From positions 1 to 59,730 of the forward strand of contig NZ_JARWNW010000299.1 of NCBI RefSeq assembly GCF_029868325.1: a stretch of DNA of 59,730 bases, in the 5' to 3' direction. The position numbers and the translations under genes were made by a program. Under the pieces are notes generated by a model. The model had not been told where the DNA came from. It did no database searches and saw nothing but the letters and a program-made list of their open reading frames with translations. Shown here in pieces: positions 8,406 to 16,896 of the stretch; positions within the stretch are counted from its first letter, which is position 1, and every line of letters starts with the position of its first letter. The stretch comes from Nocardia carnea (GTDB lineage: Bacteria > Actinomycetota > Actinomycetes > Mycobacteriales > Mycobacteriaceae).

Positions 8406-9949
8406 TGTGCAGTCACTACTTTCAGCTCGGGGCGGGCGGGGGCGTCGGCCGCCGTGGTCGTATCGTAGGCGGCGATATCGAATTTCCTTGTTATCCGGCG
8501 GAATTCGAAGGTGAAGTCCGGCCACAACGTGGTGTTGTTACCGTGTTTGTCCAGGTACCAGCTGGCGCAGCCGCCGGTGCTCCAGACGCTCTTGGCGAGT
8601 TTGCGCTGCAGGCCCGCGTTGAAGGCGTCCTGGGCGTCGCGGCGGACCTCGACGGTGCGCAGGTTCCGGTTCTCGAAGGTCGCCAGGGCATCGGCGATGT
8701 AGTTGATCTGCGATTCGATCATGTACACCATCGAGGTGTGGCCGAGCCCGACGTTCGGGCCGAGCAGGAAGAACATATTGGGGTAGTTGGCGATCGCCGA
8801 TCCCTTGTAGCCCTGCTGGCCGATCTCGTCGAAGACCTCGGTGAGGCTGCGGCCGTCGCGACCGAAGATGGTCTGGTAGGTGGGGGAGTCGGTGACGTGG
8901 AACCCGGTGGCGACCACGATCGCGTCGACTTCCCGCTCGGTGCCGTCCTTCGTCACGATCGAGTTCGAGCGGATCTCGGCGATACCGTCGGTGACCACAT
9001 CGACATTGTCGCGATCCAGCGCCGGGTAGTACTCGTTGGAGATCAGCATGCGCTTACAGCCGATCCGGAAGTTCGGGGTGACCTTCTTGCGCAGTTCCGG
9101 GTCGCGGATCTCCAGCTGTAGTTTGGCCTTGGCCAAGGCTTCGAAACCGCGCATCAGCGCCGGGAATTTCGCCAGGCCGACCACCTGGGTTTCGCGGGCG
9201 GCGTAGATACCGGCCCGGGACAGCCGCTGCACGCCGGGAATGTGTTTGAAGGCGAGCCGTTCCGGCAGGGTGTAGGGCCGGTCCAGCCGCGGTAGCAGCC
9301 ACGGCGCGGTGCGCTGGTAGACGTCGAGGTGGGAGACCTTCCCGGCGATCGCGGGGACGATCTGGATGGCCGAGGCGCCGGTACCGATCACCGCGACCCG
9401 TTTGCCGGTGAGGTCGGAATCGTGGTTCCACCGGGCCGAGTGGAAGATCTCGCCCTCGAAGCTGTTGATGCCCTTGATGTCGGGCAGATTGGGCTCGCAC
9501 AGTGCGCCGACCGCGGAGACCACGGTATCGGCGGTGAAATCGCCCTTGCTGGAGGAGATTTCCCAGCGCGCGGTGTCGTTGTTCCAGTGGGCGCTGGTGA
9601 CATCGCAGTCGAAGACGTGCTTATCGCGCACGTTGTACTTCTCGGCGACGCCCTGGATATAGGACTGGATCTCGCCCTGCCGGGAGAACGAGCGCGACCA
9701 GTCCGGGTTCAGCGCGAAGGAGTAGGAGTACAGATGCGACGGCACATCGCAGGCGGCGCCCGGGTAGGTGTTGTCCCGCCAGGTGCCGCCGACATCGCTG
9801 CCGCGTTCCAGCACCAGGAAATCATCCCGGCCCTGCTGGGTCAGCCGGATGGCGAGGCCGAGGCCGGCGAAACCGCTGCCGATGATGATCGTCCGCAGGT
9901 GGCGGACCGTCCGGTTGGCGACAGCTTTGTCTGTAACCTTGCGACTCAT
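8402..9949 (-). CDS. Baeyer-Villiger flavin monooxygenase, MymA-like
   Basis: This 515-residue flavoprotein has the FAD-binding GSGFAGLGLA, the second Rossmann GTGASAIQ for NADPH and the Baeyer-Villiger fingerprint FEGEIFHSARW (FxGxxxHxxxW). Such enzymes insert oxygen beside a carbonyl to give an ester or lactone. It is the first gene of a minus-strand operon with an SDR and an esterase, consistent with alcohol/ketone to ester to acid plus alcohol. Length and motifs resemble MymA (Rv3083) and EthA-type enzymes. The start lies 60 bases from the divergent TetR gene, which probably controls it. The native substrate is not evident. Confidence 0.93.
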   Translation of the reverse strand: MSRKVTDKAVANRTVRHLRTIIIGSGFAGLGLAIRLTQQGRDDFLVLERGSDVGGTWRDNTYPGAACDVPSHLYSYSFALNPDWSRSFSRQGEIQSYIQGVAEKYNVRDKHVFDCDVTSAHWNNDTARWEISSSKGDFTADTVVSAVGALCEPNLPDIKGINSFEGEIFHSARWNHDSDLTGKRVAVIGTGASAIQIVPAIAGKVSHLDVYQRTAPWLLPRLDRPYTLPERLAFKHIPGVQRLSRAGIYAARETQVVGLAKFPALMRGFEALAKAKLQLEIRDPELRKKVTPNFRIGCKRMLISNEYYPALDRDNVDVVTDGIAEIRSNSIVTKDGTEREVDAIVVATGFHVTDSPTYQTIFGRDGRSLTEVFDEIGQQGYKGSAIANYPNMFFLLGPNVGLGHTSMVYMIESQINYIADALATFENRNLRTVEVRRDAQDAFNAGLQRKLAKSVWSTGGCASWYLDKHGNNTTLWPDFTFEFRRITRKFDIAAYDTTTAADAPARPELKVVTAQ

Positions 9950-10008
9950 ATACTCAGACTAAAGCTCTATTGAGCCGGAGTCAACAGTATTGAGCAGCGT
10001 TCAGTAGG
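9950..10008. promoter_or_regulatory. Divergent promoter/operator region with direct repeats
   Basis: The 59-base gap between the divergent monooxygenase and TetR genes is AT-richer than its surroundings. It holds two identical TATTGAGC copies (9968-9975 and 9988-9995) spaced exactly 20 bases start to start, about two helical turns. A near-palindrome TGAGCAGCGTTCA overlaps at 9991-10003. These are good candidates for the binding site of the adjacent TetR protein. Confidence 0.5.
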
Positions 10009-10650
10009 ATGGACGAAGTGAGTATCAGCCAGGGAGAAACCGCCAAGCGTGTCCGCCTGAGCCCGGACGAGCGGCGAGCACAGCTGATCACCCTCGGCGT
10101 GAAAATGCTCGGCGAACGGGCCATCGAGGACATATCGATAAGTGAAATCGCAGCTCGAGCCGGTATTTCCCGCGGCCTGCTGTTCCACTATTTTCCGACC
10201 AAACAGGACTTCCAACTCGCCGTAGTGCAACAGGCGAACGCGGAACTGCTGGTGCGGGTCGTCCCGGACCCCAGCCTCGGTCCGGCCGATATGCTGCGCG
10301 ATTCGGTCGGCCGCTATATCGACTACGTCAGCGAGAACCGCACCTCGTACCTGGCATTACTACGCGGCCCCACCAGTTCCGACCCCGCCCTGGCGGATAT
10401 GGTGGCGCAGACCCGGCGCGCGATCGTCGGCATCATCCTCGCCGAGGTGCCGCTGTCGGATCAGGAACGCGAAGATCCCCGCCTGCTGCTGTCGGTCCGG
10501 GGCTGGGTCGCGTTCACCGAGGAAACCACCCTGTCCTGGCTGAGCGAGGAAACCATTACCCGAGACGCGCTGATCGACCTGCTGGTGGAGTCGCTGATGG
10601 CGCTGTCGACGGCGGTGAACCCGGCGCTGGCCGCCGCCCTCCGGTCCTGA
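10009..10650 (+). CDS. TetR-family transcriptional regulator
   Basis: A 213-residue regulator with a typical N-terminal helix-turn-helix (ISEIAARAGISRGLLFHYFPTKQD) and an all-helical ligand domain. It is divergent from the monooxygenase operon, so it is the likely repressor of that operon and of itself. This differs from the mymA operon of M. tuberculosis, where the neighbouring regulator VirS is of the AraC type. The ATG start is used; a GTG nine bases later has better spacing from AGTAGG and cannot be excluded. Confidence 0.88.
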   Translation: MDEVSISQGETAKRVRLSPDERRAQLITLGVKMLGERAIEDISISEIAARAGISRGLLFHYFPTKQDFQLAVVQQANAELLVRVVPDPSLGPADMLRDSVGRYIDYVSENRTSYLALLRGPTSSDPALADMVAQTRRAIVGIILAEVPLSDQEREDPRLLLSVRGWVAFTEETTLSWLSEETITRDALIDLLVESLMALSTAVNPALAAALRS

Positions 10651-10829
10651 CCCCTCCACCTGCCGCTGTGCAGTGCCCGGGAACGGGGGAACAGGCACCG
10701 CGAGGGTCGCGGTGTCTGTGCTCCTGCGGGACGAGGCAGGATCCTCAGCTCGAACCGATCCGGCGCGCACCGGTCCCCGCGTCTACGGGGACGGCTCGAT
10801 GGATTACCGGAACGGTCGACGCAAGCGGC

Positions 10830-10852
10830 GGGAGGTCACCGGGCGACCTCCC
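10830..10852. terminator. Hairpin between convergent tetR and ABC genes
   Basis: Perfect 8-bp arms GGGAGGTC and GACCTCCC enclose a 7-base loop, just before the stop of the convergent ABC transporter gene. Confidence 0.6.
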
Positions 10853-10858
10853 AGCCCC

Positions 10859-12571
10859 TCATCCCTGAGCCGGTGTAGTAGCGAGGTTCCAGAAATCCGC
10901 GTACCGGCCGCCCCGGCACAGCAGTTCGTCATGGCTGCCGTCTTCCACGATGCGCCCGCGATCGAGGAATACGACGCGGTCGGCGCGCTGGACCGTAGGC
11001 AGCCGGTGCGCGACCAGCACCACCGTCCGGCCTGCCATCAGCCGTTCGATCCCTTCGTGGACCGCCGCCTCGTTCACCGGGTCCAGCGCCGAGCTCACCT
11101 CGTCGAGCAGCACGATGGGCGCATCCTTGAGCAGGGCGCGGGCGATCGAGACCCGCTGGCGTTCCCCACCCGACAGCAGGGCGCCGCCCTCGCCGACATT
11201 CGTGTGCCGGCCGTTCGGGAGCCGGGCGATCACCTCGTCGAGCTGAGCCGCGGATGCTGCCGCGCGGACCTGCGCGTCGGTGGCGTCGGGCCGGCCGAGG
11301 CGGATGTTCTGCTCGATCGTGCCGTCGAAGAGGTACACGTGCTGGAAGACGAAGGAGATCTGTGACATGAGGTATTCGGTGTCGATGGCGCGGATATCCA
11401 CGCCGCCCATCCGCACCGCGCCTGTGTCCACGTCGTAGAACCGGGCGATCAGTTGCAGCAGTGTGCTCTTCCCCGCGCCGGAGGGCCCGACGATCGCGAG
11501 CCGCTGACCCTGCGGCACCGACAGCGAGAGATCATCGACAACCCGGCGGTCGTCGTGGGCGAAGGTCACGGATTCGAACGCCAGGTCGTGGCGTGCCGGG
11601 CGGACCGGGTGGGCCGGTTCCGGCAGCGGTGGGGTGCGCAGCAGCGCGTCGAGCCGGGTCAGCTCGGCCCGTGCCGCACGCAACTGGCCACCGAGTTCGG
11701 CGAGGGACAGCAGCGGTTCGGTGCAGCGCGTTGCCAGGACCAGCACCGCGAGCAGTTCCGCCGCGCCGATATCGCCGCCGAGAGCGAAATACGCGCCCAG
11801 GGCCAGTAGCGCGGTGAAGGTGATCTGCACGACGAGCGTCAGGCCCACCACCCCGGTCAACGCGGACAGGATGCTGCGCCGGGCCGCGCGTTCCACACCG
11901 CGCAACGCGTTGTCCAGCATCCCGAAACGTTCGGCGGTCCGGCTGCCGGCGCGCAGTACCGGCTGCGCCTGGAGATATTCGACGACCCGCCCGGCGGCCT
12001 CCTGATCACGGGCGTGGCGTTCGGCATCACCGGCGGCCATGGCGCGACCGGACCGGATCTGGATCAGCACCACGATCGGCACGGCGGCCAGAGCTGCCAG
12101 ACCCAGGCGCCAATCGAAGACGAGTATGACACCGACGACGGTCAGCGGGGTGACGGTGGCCGAGACGAGCGGAGACAGCTGATGGGCGATCACACTCATG
12201 GCCTGCAACACTCCGCGGCCGGCGAGGACGGAGATCTCGCCGACCCGATCGGCGTTGTACCAGCCGATGGGCAACCGGGCCAGATGATCGCCCAGCCGGT
12301 GATACACACCGCGCAGCAGCGTGGTGCCGGCGCGGAAGCCGGACAGATCGCTGAGATAGCGCAGCAGCGCGTATCCCGCGACCGCTACCCCGAACGCGAC
12401 CAGCGGTATCCGGGCGGCGGCGGGCTCCGCGCCGAACAGCGCGCGCAGCACCGGAACCAGCAGTGCGTAGGACAGTCCTTCCGCGATCGCGGTGATGGTC
12501 ATCAAGACGATGGTGCGGCGGACCGGGCGGGCGTAGGAATGGCCCAGTACCCGTAACAGCATGCGGATCAT
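10859..12571 (-). CDS. irtB: Siderophore-type ABC half-transporter, IrtB/YbtQ-like
   Basis: A membrane-spanning half (about six helices) is fused to an ATPase half. The nucleotide domain has Walker A GPSGAGKST, a signature written LSGGERQR, and Walker B IVLLDEVSSALDPVNEAA, a form I associate with IrtB/YbtQ subunits. With the upstream partner it would form a heterodimer that has an exporter fold but imports ferric siderophores. The frame extends to a TTG at 12604 that would overlap the upstream stop as TTGA; ATG at 12571 (MIRMLLRVLG) is preferred as the usual N-terminus, although no clear Shine-Dalgarno precedes it. The imported siderophore, perhaps of nocobactin type, is inferred. Confidence 0.85.
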   Translation of the reverse strand: MIRMLLRVLGHSYARPVRRTIVLMTITAIAEGLSYALLVPVLRALFGAEPAAARIPLVAFGVAVAGYALLRYLSDLSGFRAGTTLLRGVYHRLGDHLARLPIGWYNADRVGEISVLAGRGVLQAMSVIAHQLSPLVSATVTPLTVVGVILVFDWRLGLAALAAVPIVVLIQIRSGRAMAAGDAERHARDQEAAGRVVEYLQAQPVLRAGSRTAERFGMLDNALRGVERAARRSILSALTGVVGLTLVVQITFTALLALGAYFALGGDIGAAELLAVLVLATRCTEPLLSLAELGGQLRAARAELTRLDALLRTPPLPEPAHPVRPARHDLAFESVTFAHDDRRVVDDLSLSVPQGQRLAIVGPSGAGKSTLLQLIARFYDVDTGAVRMGGVDIRAIDTEYLMSQISFVFQHVYLFDGTIEQNIRLGRPDATDAQVRAAASAAQLDEVIARLPNGRHTNVGEGGALLSGGERQRVSIARALLKDAPIVLLDEVSSALDPVNEAAVHEGIERLMAGRTVVLVAHRLPTVQRADRVVFLDRGRIVEDGSHDELLCRGGRYADFWNLATTPAQG

Positions 12572-12600
12572 CTGAATTCGTGGCGCGCAAGCCCGGCCCT

Positions 12601-14454
12601 TCAAGGCCGGGGGGAGTGCGTCGAGTCCGAGCTCGCCGCGGCCGCGCCGTCCTCCTCTCGACTCTCTGTGTCCAGTGATGTGGGGTGCGACCGCCAGAAC
12701 GCGGCGAACTCGCCACCCGCGGCCAGCAGTTCAGTGGGCCGGCCCGATGCGGCGATCTGCCCGTCGCGCAGCAGCACGACCGTGTCGGCGCCGGCGACGG
12801 TCTCCCAGCGGTGGGCTATAACGACGGTTGTCCGGTCGCCGGCCGTGGTGGCCAGCGCGGTGCGGACGGCCTGTTCGGTCTGCGGATCGGCGAAGGAGGT
12901 GGCCTCGTCGAGGACGAGCACGGGGGTGTCGGCGAGCAGGGCGCGGGCGATCGAAACCCGCTGTGCCTCACCGCCGGACAGTCCCGCATCCACGCCGATC
13001 ACCGAGTCGTAGCCGCGCGGCAGTTCCAGAATCCGGTCATGGATATTCGCCAGCCGGGCCGCCCGGATCACCGCGGCACGGTCGGCATCGGGGACCGCGA
13101 GCGCGATGTTCTCGGCGACCGAGGCGCGCAGCAGCCGCACGTCCTGGAAGACGAAGGAGACTGTGCGGTAGAGGTCGCGGTCGGCGATCTCGCGCAGATC
13201 CACACCGCCCACCCGCACCGATCCGGCCACCGGGTCGAAAAATCGGGGCAGCAACTGCACCAGCGTGGATTTGCCGCTGCCGGACGGTCCGGCGATGGCG
13301 GTGACGGTGCCCGGTTCCAGCGTCAGGTCGATACCGCGCAACACCTCGTGCCCGGCGTCGTAACCGAATCGCACGTCGCGTAGTTCCACGCGATACCCCC
13401 GAGGCGTCACCGGGCGGGCCGGTTGCGGGAGCGGCGGTTCGGCGAGCACGCTCCCGATGCGGTTCACCGCGCGCCGGGCCGTCTGCATATCGTCGAAGCC
13501 GTGCCCCAGGGCCGCCACGGGCGCCGTCAGACCCAGCCCGAGCAGCAGGAACGGCAATAGATCGGCAGGTGCCATACCCCCGTTCGCGATCAGCGCCGCT
13601 CCGCCGATCAGCACCACCAGCAGCACGAACGGCGGTGACGTCGCCACCTGCATCGCAGCGCCGACCGGGGCGAGGCCCCGCACCATCCGCAAGAAGATAT
13701 CGGCGAACTCGTCGGCGGCGGTGCGGAAACGGCGGTGCGCGCGCCCGGATTCACCGAACGCCTTCACCACCGCGATCCCCTGCACGAACTCCACCACCGA
13801 ATCCGCGATCCGTCCCATAGCCGCGTCGAAGGCCCGCTGTTCGCGGAGCCGGGCCGGGGTCATCATCAGTGGCACCAGCGCAAGCGCGAGCGCCACCGGG
13901 ACCAGAGTGATCAGGGTGAGCCGCCAGTCGACGGTGAACAGGTAGATCAGCGAAACCAGCGGCACCACGAACGCCGAGACGAGCTCGCCGGGGGTATGCG
14001 CGATGAACGGGTGTACGGCGCTCACATCCTCGCCGACCACTTTGGCCAGCTCACCGGTCCGGCGGCGGGAGAACCAGCCGAGCGGCACCCGGCCGAGCCG
14101 CTCGGCGAGGAGGCGGCGGAACGCCAGTTGTACCCGCGTGTCGACCAGATGCCCGATTCCGGTCGCCGCGCCGGTGAACAGGAGTTGCGCGAACAATCCG
14201 AGCGCACCCGCGAGGACCACGAACCGGATATGCCCCTCGTCGAGCGGGCCGGGCGACAACAGGATCCGCCCCAGTTCCACGACCGCCAGCAGCGGTGCGA
14301 GACCCGCGACCGCCCCGGCGATCTGCAAGACGACCACCGCGGCGAAACTCCCCAGGTGAGCGCGCAGAACGCCGGCGATATCGTGCCGCGTCGGGGTATC
14401 CGCCGCCGCGGGGACGGATTGCTGCGGCCGTTCGGCGAGTTCTGTGGTGGTCAT
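12601..14454 (-). CDS. irtA: Siderophore-type ABC half-transporter, IrtA/YbtP-like
   Basis: A 617-residue fusion of a six-helix membrane domain and an ATPase. Motifs are GPSGSGKST, LSGGEAQRVSIARALL and VLVLDEATSFADPQTE; the FADP in place of SALD is characteristic of IrtA/YbtP subunits as I recall them. Mycobacterial IrtA carries an N-terminal FAD-binding siderophore-reductase domain. Here only ~25 non-membrane residues precede the first helix, so the iron-release reductase is absent or encoded elsewhere. The ATG overlaps the stop of the preceding hydrolase gene as ATGA, showing a coupled operon hydrolase-irtA-irtB. Export of another lipid or peptide cannot be excluded. Confidence 0.86.
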   Translation of the reverse strand: MTTTELAERPQQSVPAAADTPTRHDIAGVLRAHLGSFAAVVVLQIAGAVAGLAPLLAVVELGRILLSPGPLDEGHIRFVVLAGALGLFAQLLFTGAATGIGHLVDTRVQLAFRRLLAERLGRVPLGWFSRRRTGELAKVVGEDVSAVHPFIAHTPGELVSAFVVPLVSLIYLFTVDWRLTLITLVPVALALALVPLMMTPARLREQRAFDAAMGRIADSVVEFVQGIAVVKAFGESGRAHRRFRTAADEFADIFLRMVRGLAPVGAAMQVATSPPFVLLVVLIGGAALIANGGMAPADLLPFLLLGLGLTAPVAALGHGFDDMQTARRAVNRIGSVLAEPPLPQPARPVTPRGYRVELRDVRFGYDAGHEVLRGIDLTLEPGTVTAIAGPSGSGKSTLVQLLPRFFDPVAGSVRVGGVDLREIADRDLYRTVSFVFQDVRLLRASVAENIALAVPDADRAAVIRAARLANIHDRILELPRGYDSVIGVDAGLSGGEAQRVSIARALLADTPVLVLDEATSFADPQTEQAVRTALATTAGDRTTVVIAHRWETVAGADTVVLLRDGQIAASGRPTELLAAGGEFAAFWRSHPTSLDTESREEDGAAAASSDSTHSPRP

Positions 14455-15470
14455 CGCCGCACCCGCCTTCCCGGCGCCGGCGTGGCGGCGGGTCGCTCAC
14501 CGGCGGGCGGGCCGCCGGCCAGCCGGTGGCGGAGATGGTCGAGTATTTCCGCGCGGGCCCGCCGGGCGGCCGGGACAGCGCCCGGCATGCTCAGGAAGGC
14601 ATGTGTCGCTTCGGGATACCGGGTCAACGTCACCTCGGCCCCGGCGCAGCGCAGGCGATCGGCGTAAGCAGCGGACTGGTCCTCGAGCGGATCCAGGCCG
14701 GCGGCGAGGATATGTGCCGGCGCGACCCCCTTCAGTCCTTCGCTGTACATCGGGGAAATCGTCCGGCGATCGAAGAATTCGGGGACCGCCAGACGAGGGA
14801 CCGCTCGGCATTCGGCAGGGGACGCGGTGGGACTGTTCGCGTTCTCCGTGAACGAGGGATATTCGAAAGCCCGCTCGGTCCAGTCCAGCTGAGGATTGAT
14901 CAGAACCTGGGCGCGCAGGGCTGGTCCCAGTTCGGTGCACCGGATCGCGGTGAGGGCCGCGAGCGTGGCCCCCGCGCTGGACCCGAGCAGCGCGATCCGG
15001 TCCCGATCCGCATACCAGCCGGCAGCGAGCTCGGCCAGCCGGGGTACGGCGTCGTAGGCGTCGAGCACCGGCGCAGGCACCGGGTGTTCGGGCGCCAGAC
15101 GGTAATCGAGTGAGATCACCACGGCCGGACAGTGGGCGGCCAGATGGGCGAGCAGCCAATCGTCCTGATCCGGGAAACCGCTGATGAGACCGCCGCCGTG
15201 AAAGGCGATCACCATCGGCAGTGGAGAGCCTTCCCACTCCGGCCGATACACCCGAATGTTCAACCGCCGGCCGGGGAGATCGAATGGTTCGTCGGCGATC
15301 CGTGCCGCGCGGTCGGGCCGGCCGGTGAGGGGCCGCAGCAGCCTCGACCCGCGCAAGCGGTTCTGCGTGGTGCGGAACTCGACGAACTGTTCCGGGGTGA
15401 CCGAATCCCAGTCCGGGGCCGGCCGCAGTTTGGTGACGATACGCATTCGCAGTGGAACTCTGCCTCGCAT
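14451..15470 (-). CDS. Alpha/beta hydrolase coupled to the siderophore ABC pair
   Basis: A 339-residue HSL-type esterase: AFHGGGLISGF oxyanion motif, GSSAGAT nucleophile elbow, and late EATHAFLS histidine. The frame is open far upstream, but ATG at 15470 (MRGRVPLRMRIVTKL) has AAAGG seven bases before it and begins just ahead of the recognisable domain. It is the first gene of the operon and its stop overlaps the irtA-like start. That placement suggests hydrolysis of an ester in an imported siderophore or in the exported cargo, by analogy to siderophore esterases, though its sequence is that of a general lipase/esterase. Confidence 0.85.
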   Translation of the reverse strand: MRGRVPLRMRIVTKLRPAPDWDSVTPEQFVEFRTTQNRLRGSRLLRPLTGRPDRAARIADEPFDLPGRRLNIRVYRPEWEGSPLPMVIAFHGGGLISGFPDQDDWLLAHLAAHCPAVVISLDYRLAPEHPVPAPVLDAYDAVPRLAELAAGWYADRDRIALLGSSAGATLAALTAIRCTELGPALRAQVLINPQLDWTERAFEYPSFTENANSPTASPAECRAVPRLAVPEFFDRRTISPMYSEGLKGVAPAHILAAGLDPLEDQSAAYADRLRCAGAEVTLTRYPEATHAFLSMPGAVPAARRARAEILDHLRHRLAGGPPAGERPAATPAPGRRVRR

Positions 15471-16221
15471 GGTTATGCCTTTCGTGCCGAACCGGATTCG
15501 GTGCTCCGCGGGGTACCTCGATGGTGGCGCCGGCCGGATGACTCGCGCTTCCGGCGGCGGGCGGCACTGTCTACGTGAATTCGCGTACCAGCGGCCCGGT
15601 CGGCTACGGCCCCTGTCGTAGCCCCGCGAGCCGGGTAGGACCCGCGACGCAGCGTGGACCGGCTGGGATCGTGGAGTTCCCCGCAGCGCTGAGCCGCCCC
15701 CGCGCGGGTCAGCGAAATGGCTTGGGGTCGACACATTTCGATGAGTCCGAATCGCGCGGCAGCAGATTTCCGGCCCGGCGGCCGGCTCACTGTCGTAGCC
15801 GCAGTCGGCTACGAGGACCTGCGACAGGATCGGCAGGGGCCGGTTGCGGGGGCAGTAGCAGGTGGGCCGTGGCGCGCTGCAAACGTGGTCCCGGCCGCCC
15901 GGTTTCACCATCGCACGGACGACCTGCGGGCGGATTGCGGATATTCCGGGGTTCGGCCGGGGCCGCCGGTTGTGGCGGTCCGAAGGTCGGGGCAGTCGAT
16001 GGTTCGAGGTGCCGATGCCCGCCGCGGACCGGATGCGGCGCGGTTCGACGTTGCGGCGGTGCGATGCCAGACCTCGTGGGTGACGCGCTTGCCGCCCGGC
16101 CGCCTCGGCGCCGGGGAGTATCCGTGCCGGGCGTTCCGGCGCGTCGGTCGTGCGGTGAACACAGGCGGGCTTGGAAGAGCCGGTAGGGCAGCGGCCTCAC
16201 GGGAGCTACTGCCGTGGCCGC
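15471..16221. other. 750-base intergenic region with hairpin repeats
   Basis: No convincing gene. Open frames here have arginine/proline/glycine-rich translations without motifs. Two related inverted repeats are present: GGCTACG/CGTAGCC at 15602-15623, and TCGTAGCCG/CGGCTACGA at 15793-15814 with a 4-base loop. The right-hand end is upstream of nothing on the plus strand, so it is a long region of unknown use preceding the hydrolase-ABC operon. Confidence 0.6.
15602..15814. repeat. Two related inverted repeats (GGCTACG/CGTAGCC)
   Basis: The arms at 15602-15608 and 15617-15623 and those at 15793-15801 and 15806-15814 share the same 7-base core in opposite order. The second forms a perfect 9-bp hairpin. 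The function is unknown; a regulator site or transcription attenuator is possible. Confidence 0.5.
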
Positions 16222-16896
16222 CTACGGAGCCGAATCACACAACCCGGTCTGATAGGCGATCACGACCAGTTGCGCGCGGTCCCGGGCACCCAGTTTCACC
16301 ATGGCGCGGCTGACGTGGGTGCGGGCGGTGGCCGGGCTGAGAAACAGGGTGGCGCCGATCTCGTCGTTGCTCATACCCTGCCCGACCAGGGCGAGAACCT
16401 CGCGTTCCCGGTCGGTGAGCACACTCAGCCGGTGCGCCGCGGACCGCGCGACTCGGCGCGCCGCGGTGAACTGGCCGATGAGCCGCCGGGTGATTCGGGG
16501 CGCGAGAAGTGCGTCACCGGCGGCGACAACGCGGATCGCGTGCAGCAGTTCGGCAGGACCGGCGTCCTTGAGCAGGAAGCCGCTCGCGCCCGCCTGTAAT
16601 GCTTCGAAGACGTTGTCGTCGGTGTCGTAGGTGGTGAGGATCAGCACTTTGACCTGCTCGAGCCCGGCCGTTTCGGCGATCCGGGCGGTGGCGCGTATCC
16701 CGTCCAGCGTCGGCATCCGGATATCCATGAGCACGACATCGGGCCGGGTGCTGCGGGCCAGTTCGACCGCTTCGGCGCCATCGGTGGCTTCCCCGGCCAC
16801 CGTGATGTCGTCCTCCAGGTCCAGCAGGACTTTGAAACCCGAACGAACCAGCCGCTCGTCGTCGGCGAGCAGAACTTTGATCGGTGGTGTGTTCAC
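16222..16896 (-). CDS. NarL/LuxR-family response regulator
   Basis: A 224-residue two-domain regulator. The receiver has the acidic pair D12-D13, phosphoacceptor D58 in VLMDIRMP and a conserved lysine in FLLKDAG. The C-terminal LuxR helix-turn-helix reads LTDREREVLALVGQGMSNDE and continues ARTHVSR. The GTG start overlaps the stop of the sensor kinase gene as GTGA, so the two are co-translated and form a cognate pair. The target genes are unknown; the proximal candidate is the divergent acetyltransferase gene beyond the kinase. Confidence 0.93.
   Translation of the reverse strand: MNTPPIKVLLADDERLVRSGFKVLLDLEDDITVAGEATDGAEAVELARSTRPDVVLMDIRMPTLDGIRATARIAETAGLEQVKVLILTTYDTDDNVFEALQAGASGFLLKDAGPAELLHAIRVVAAGDALLAPRITRRLIGQFTAARRVARSAAHRLSVLTDREREVLALVGQGMSNDEIGATLFLSPATARTHVSRAMVKLGARDRAQLVVIAYQTGLCDSAP

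Noticed and set aside
15575..16186. Coding frames in the 15.5-16.2 kb gap
   Set aside because: Arg/Pro/Gly-rich translations without start signals or motifs.
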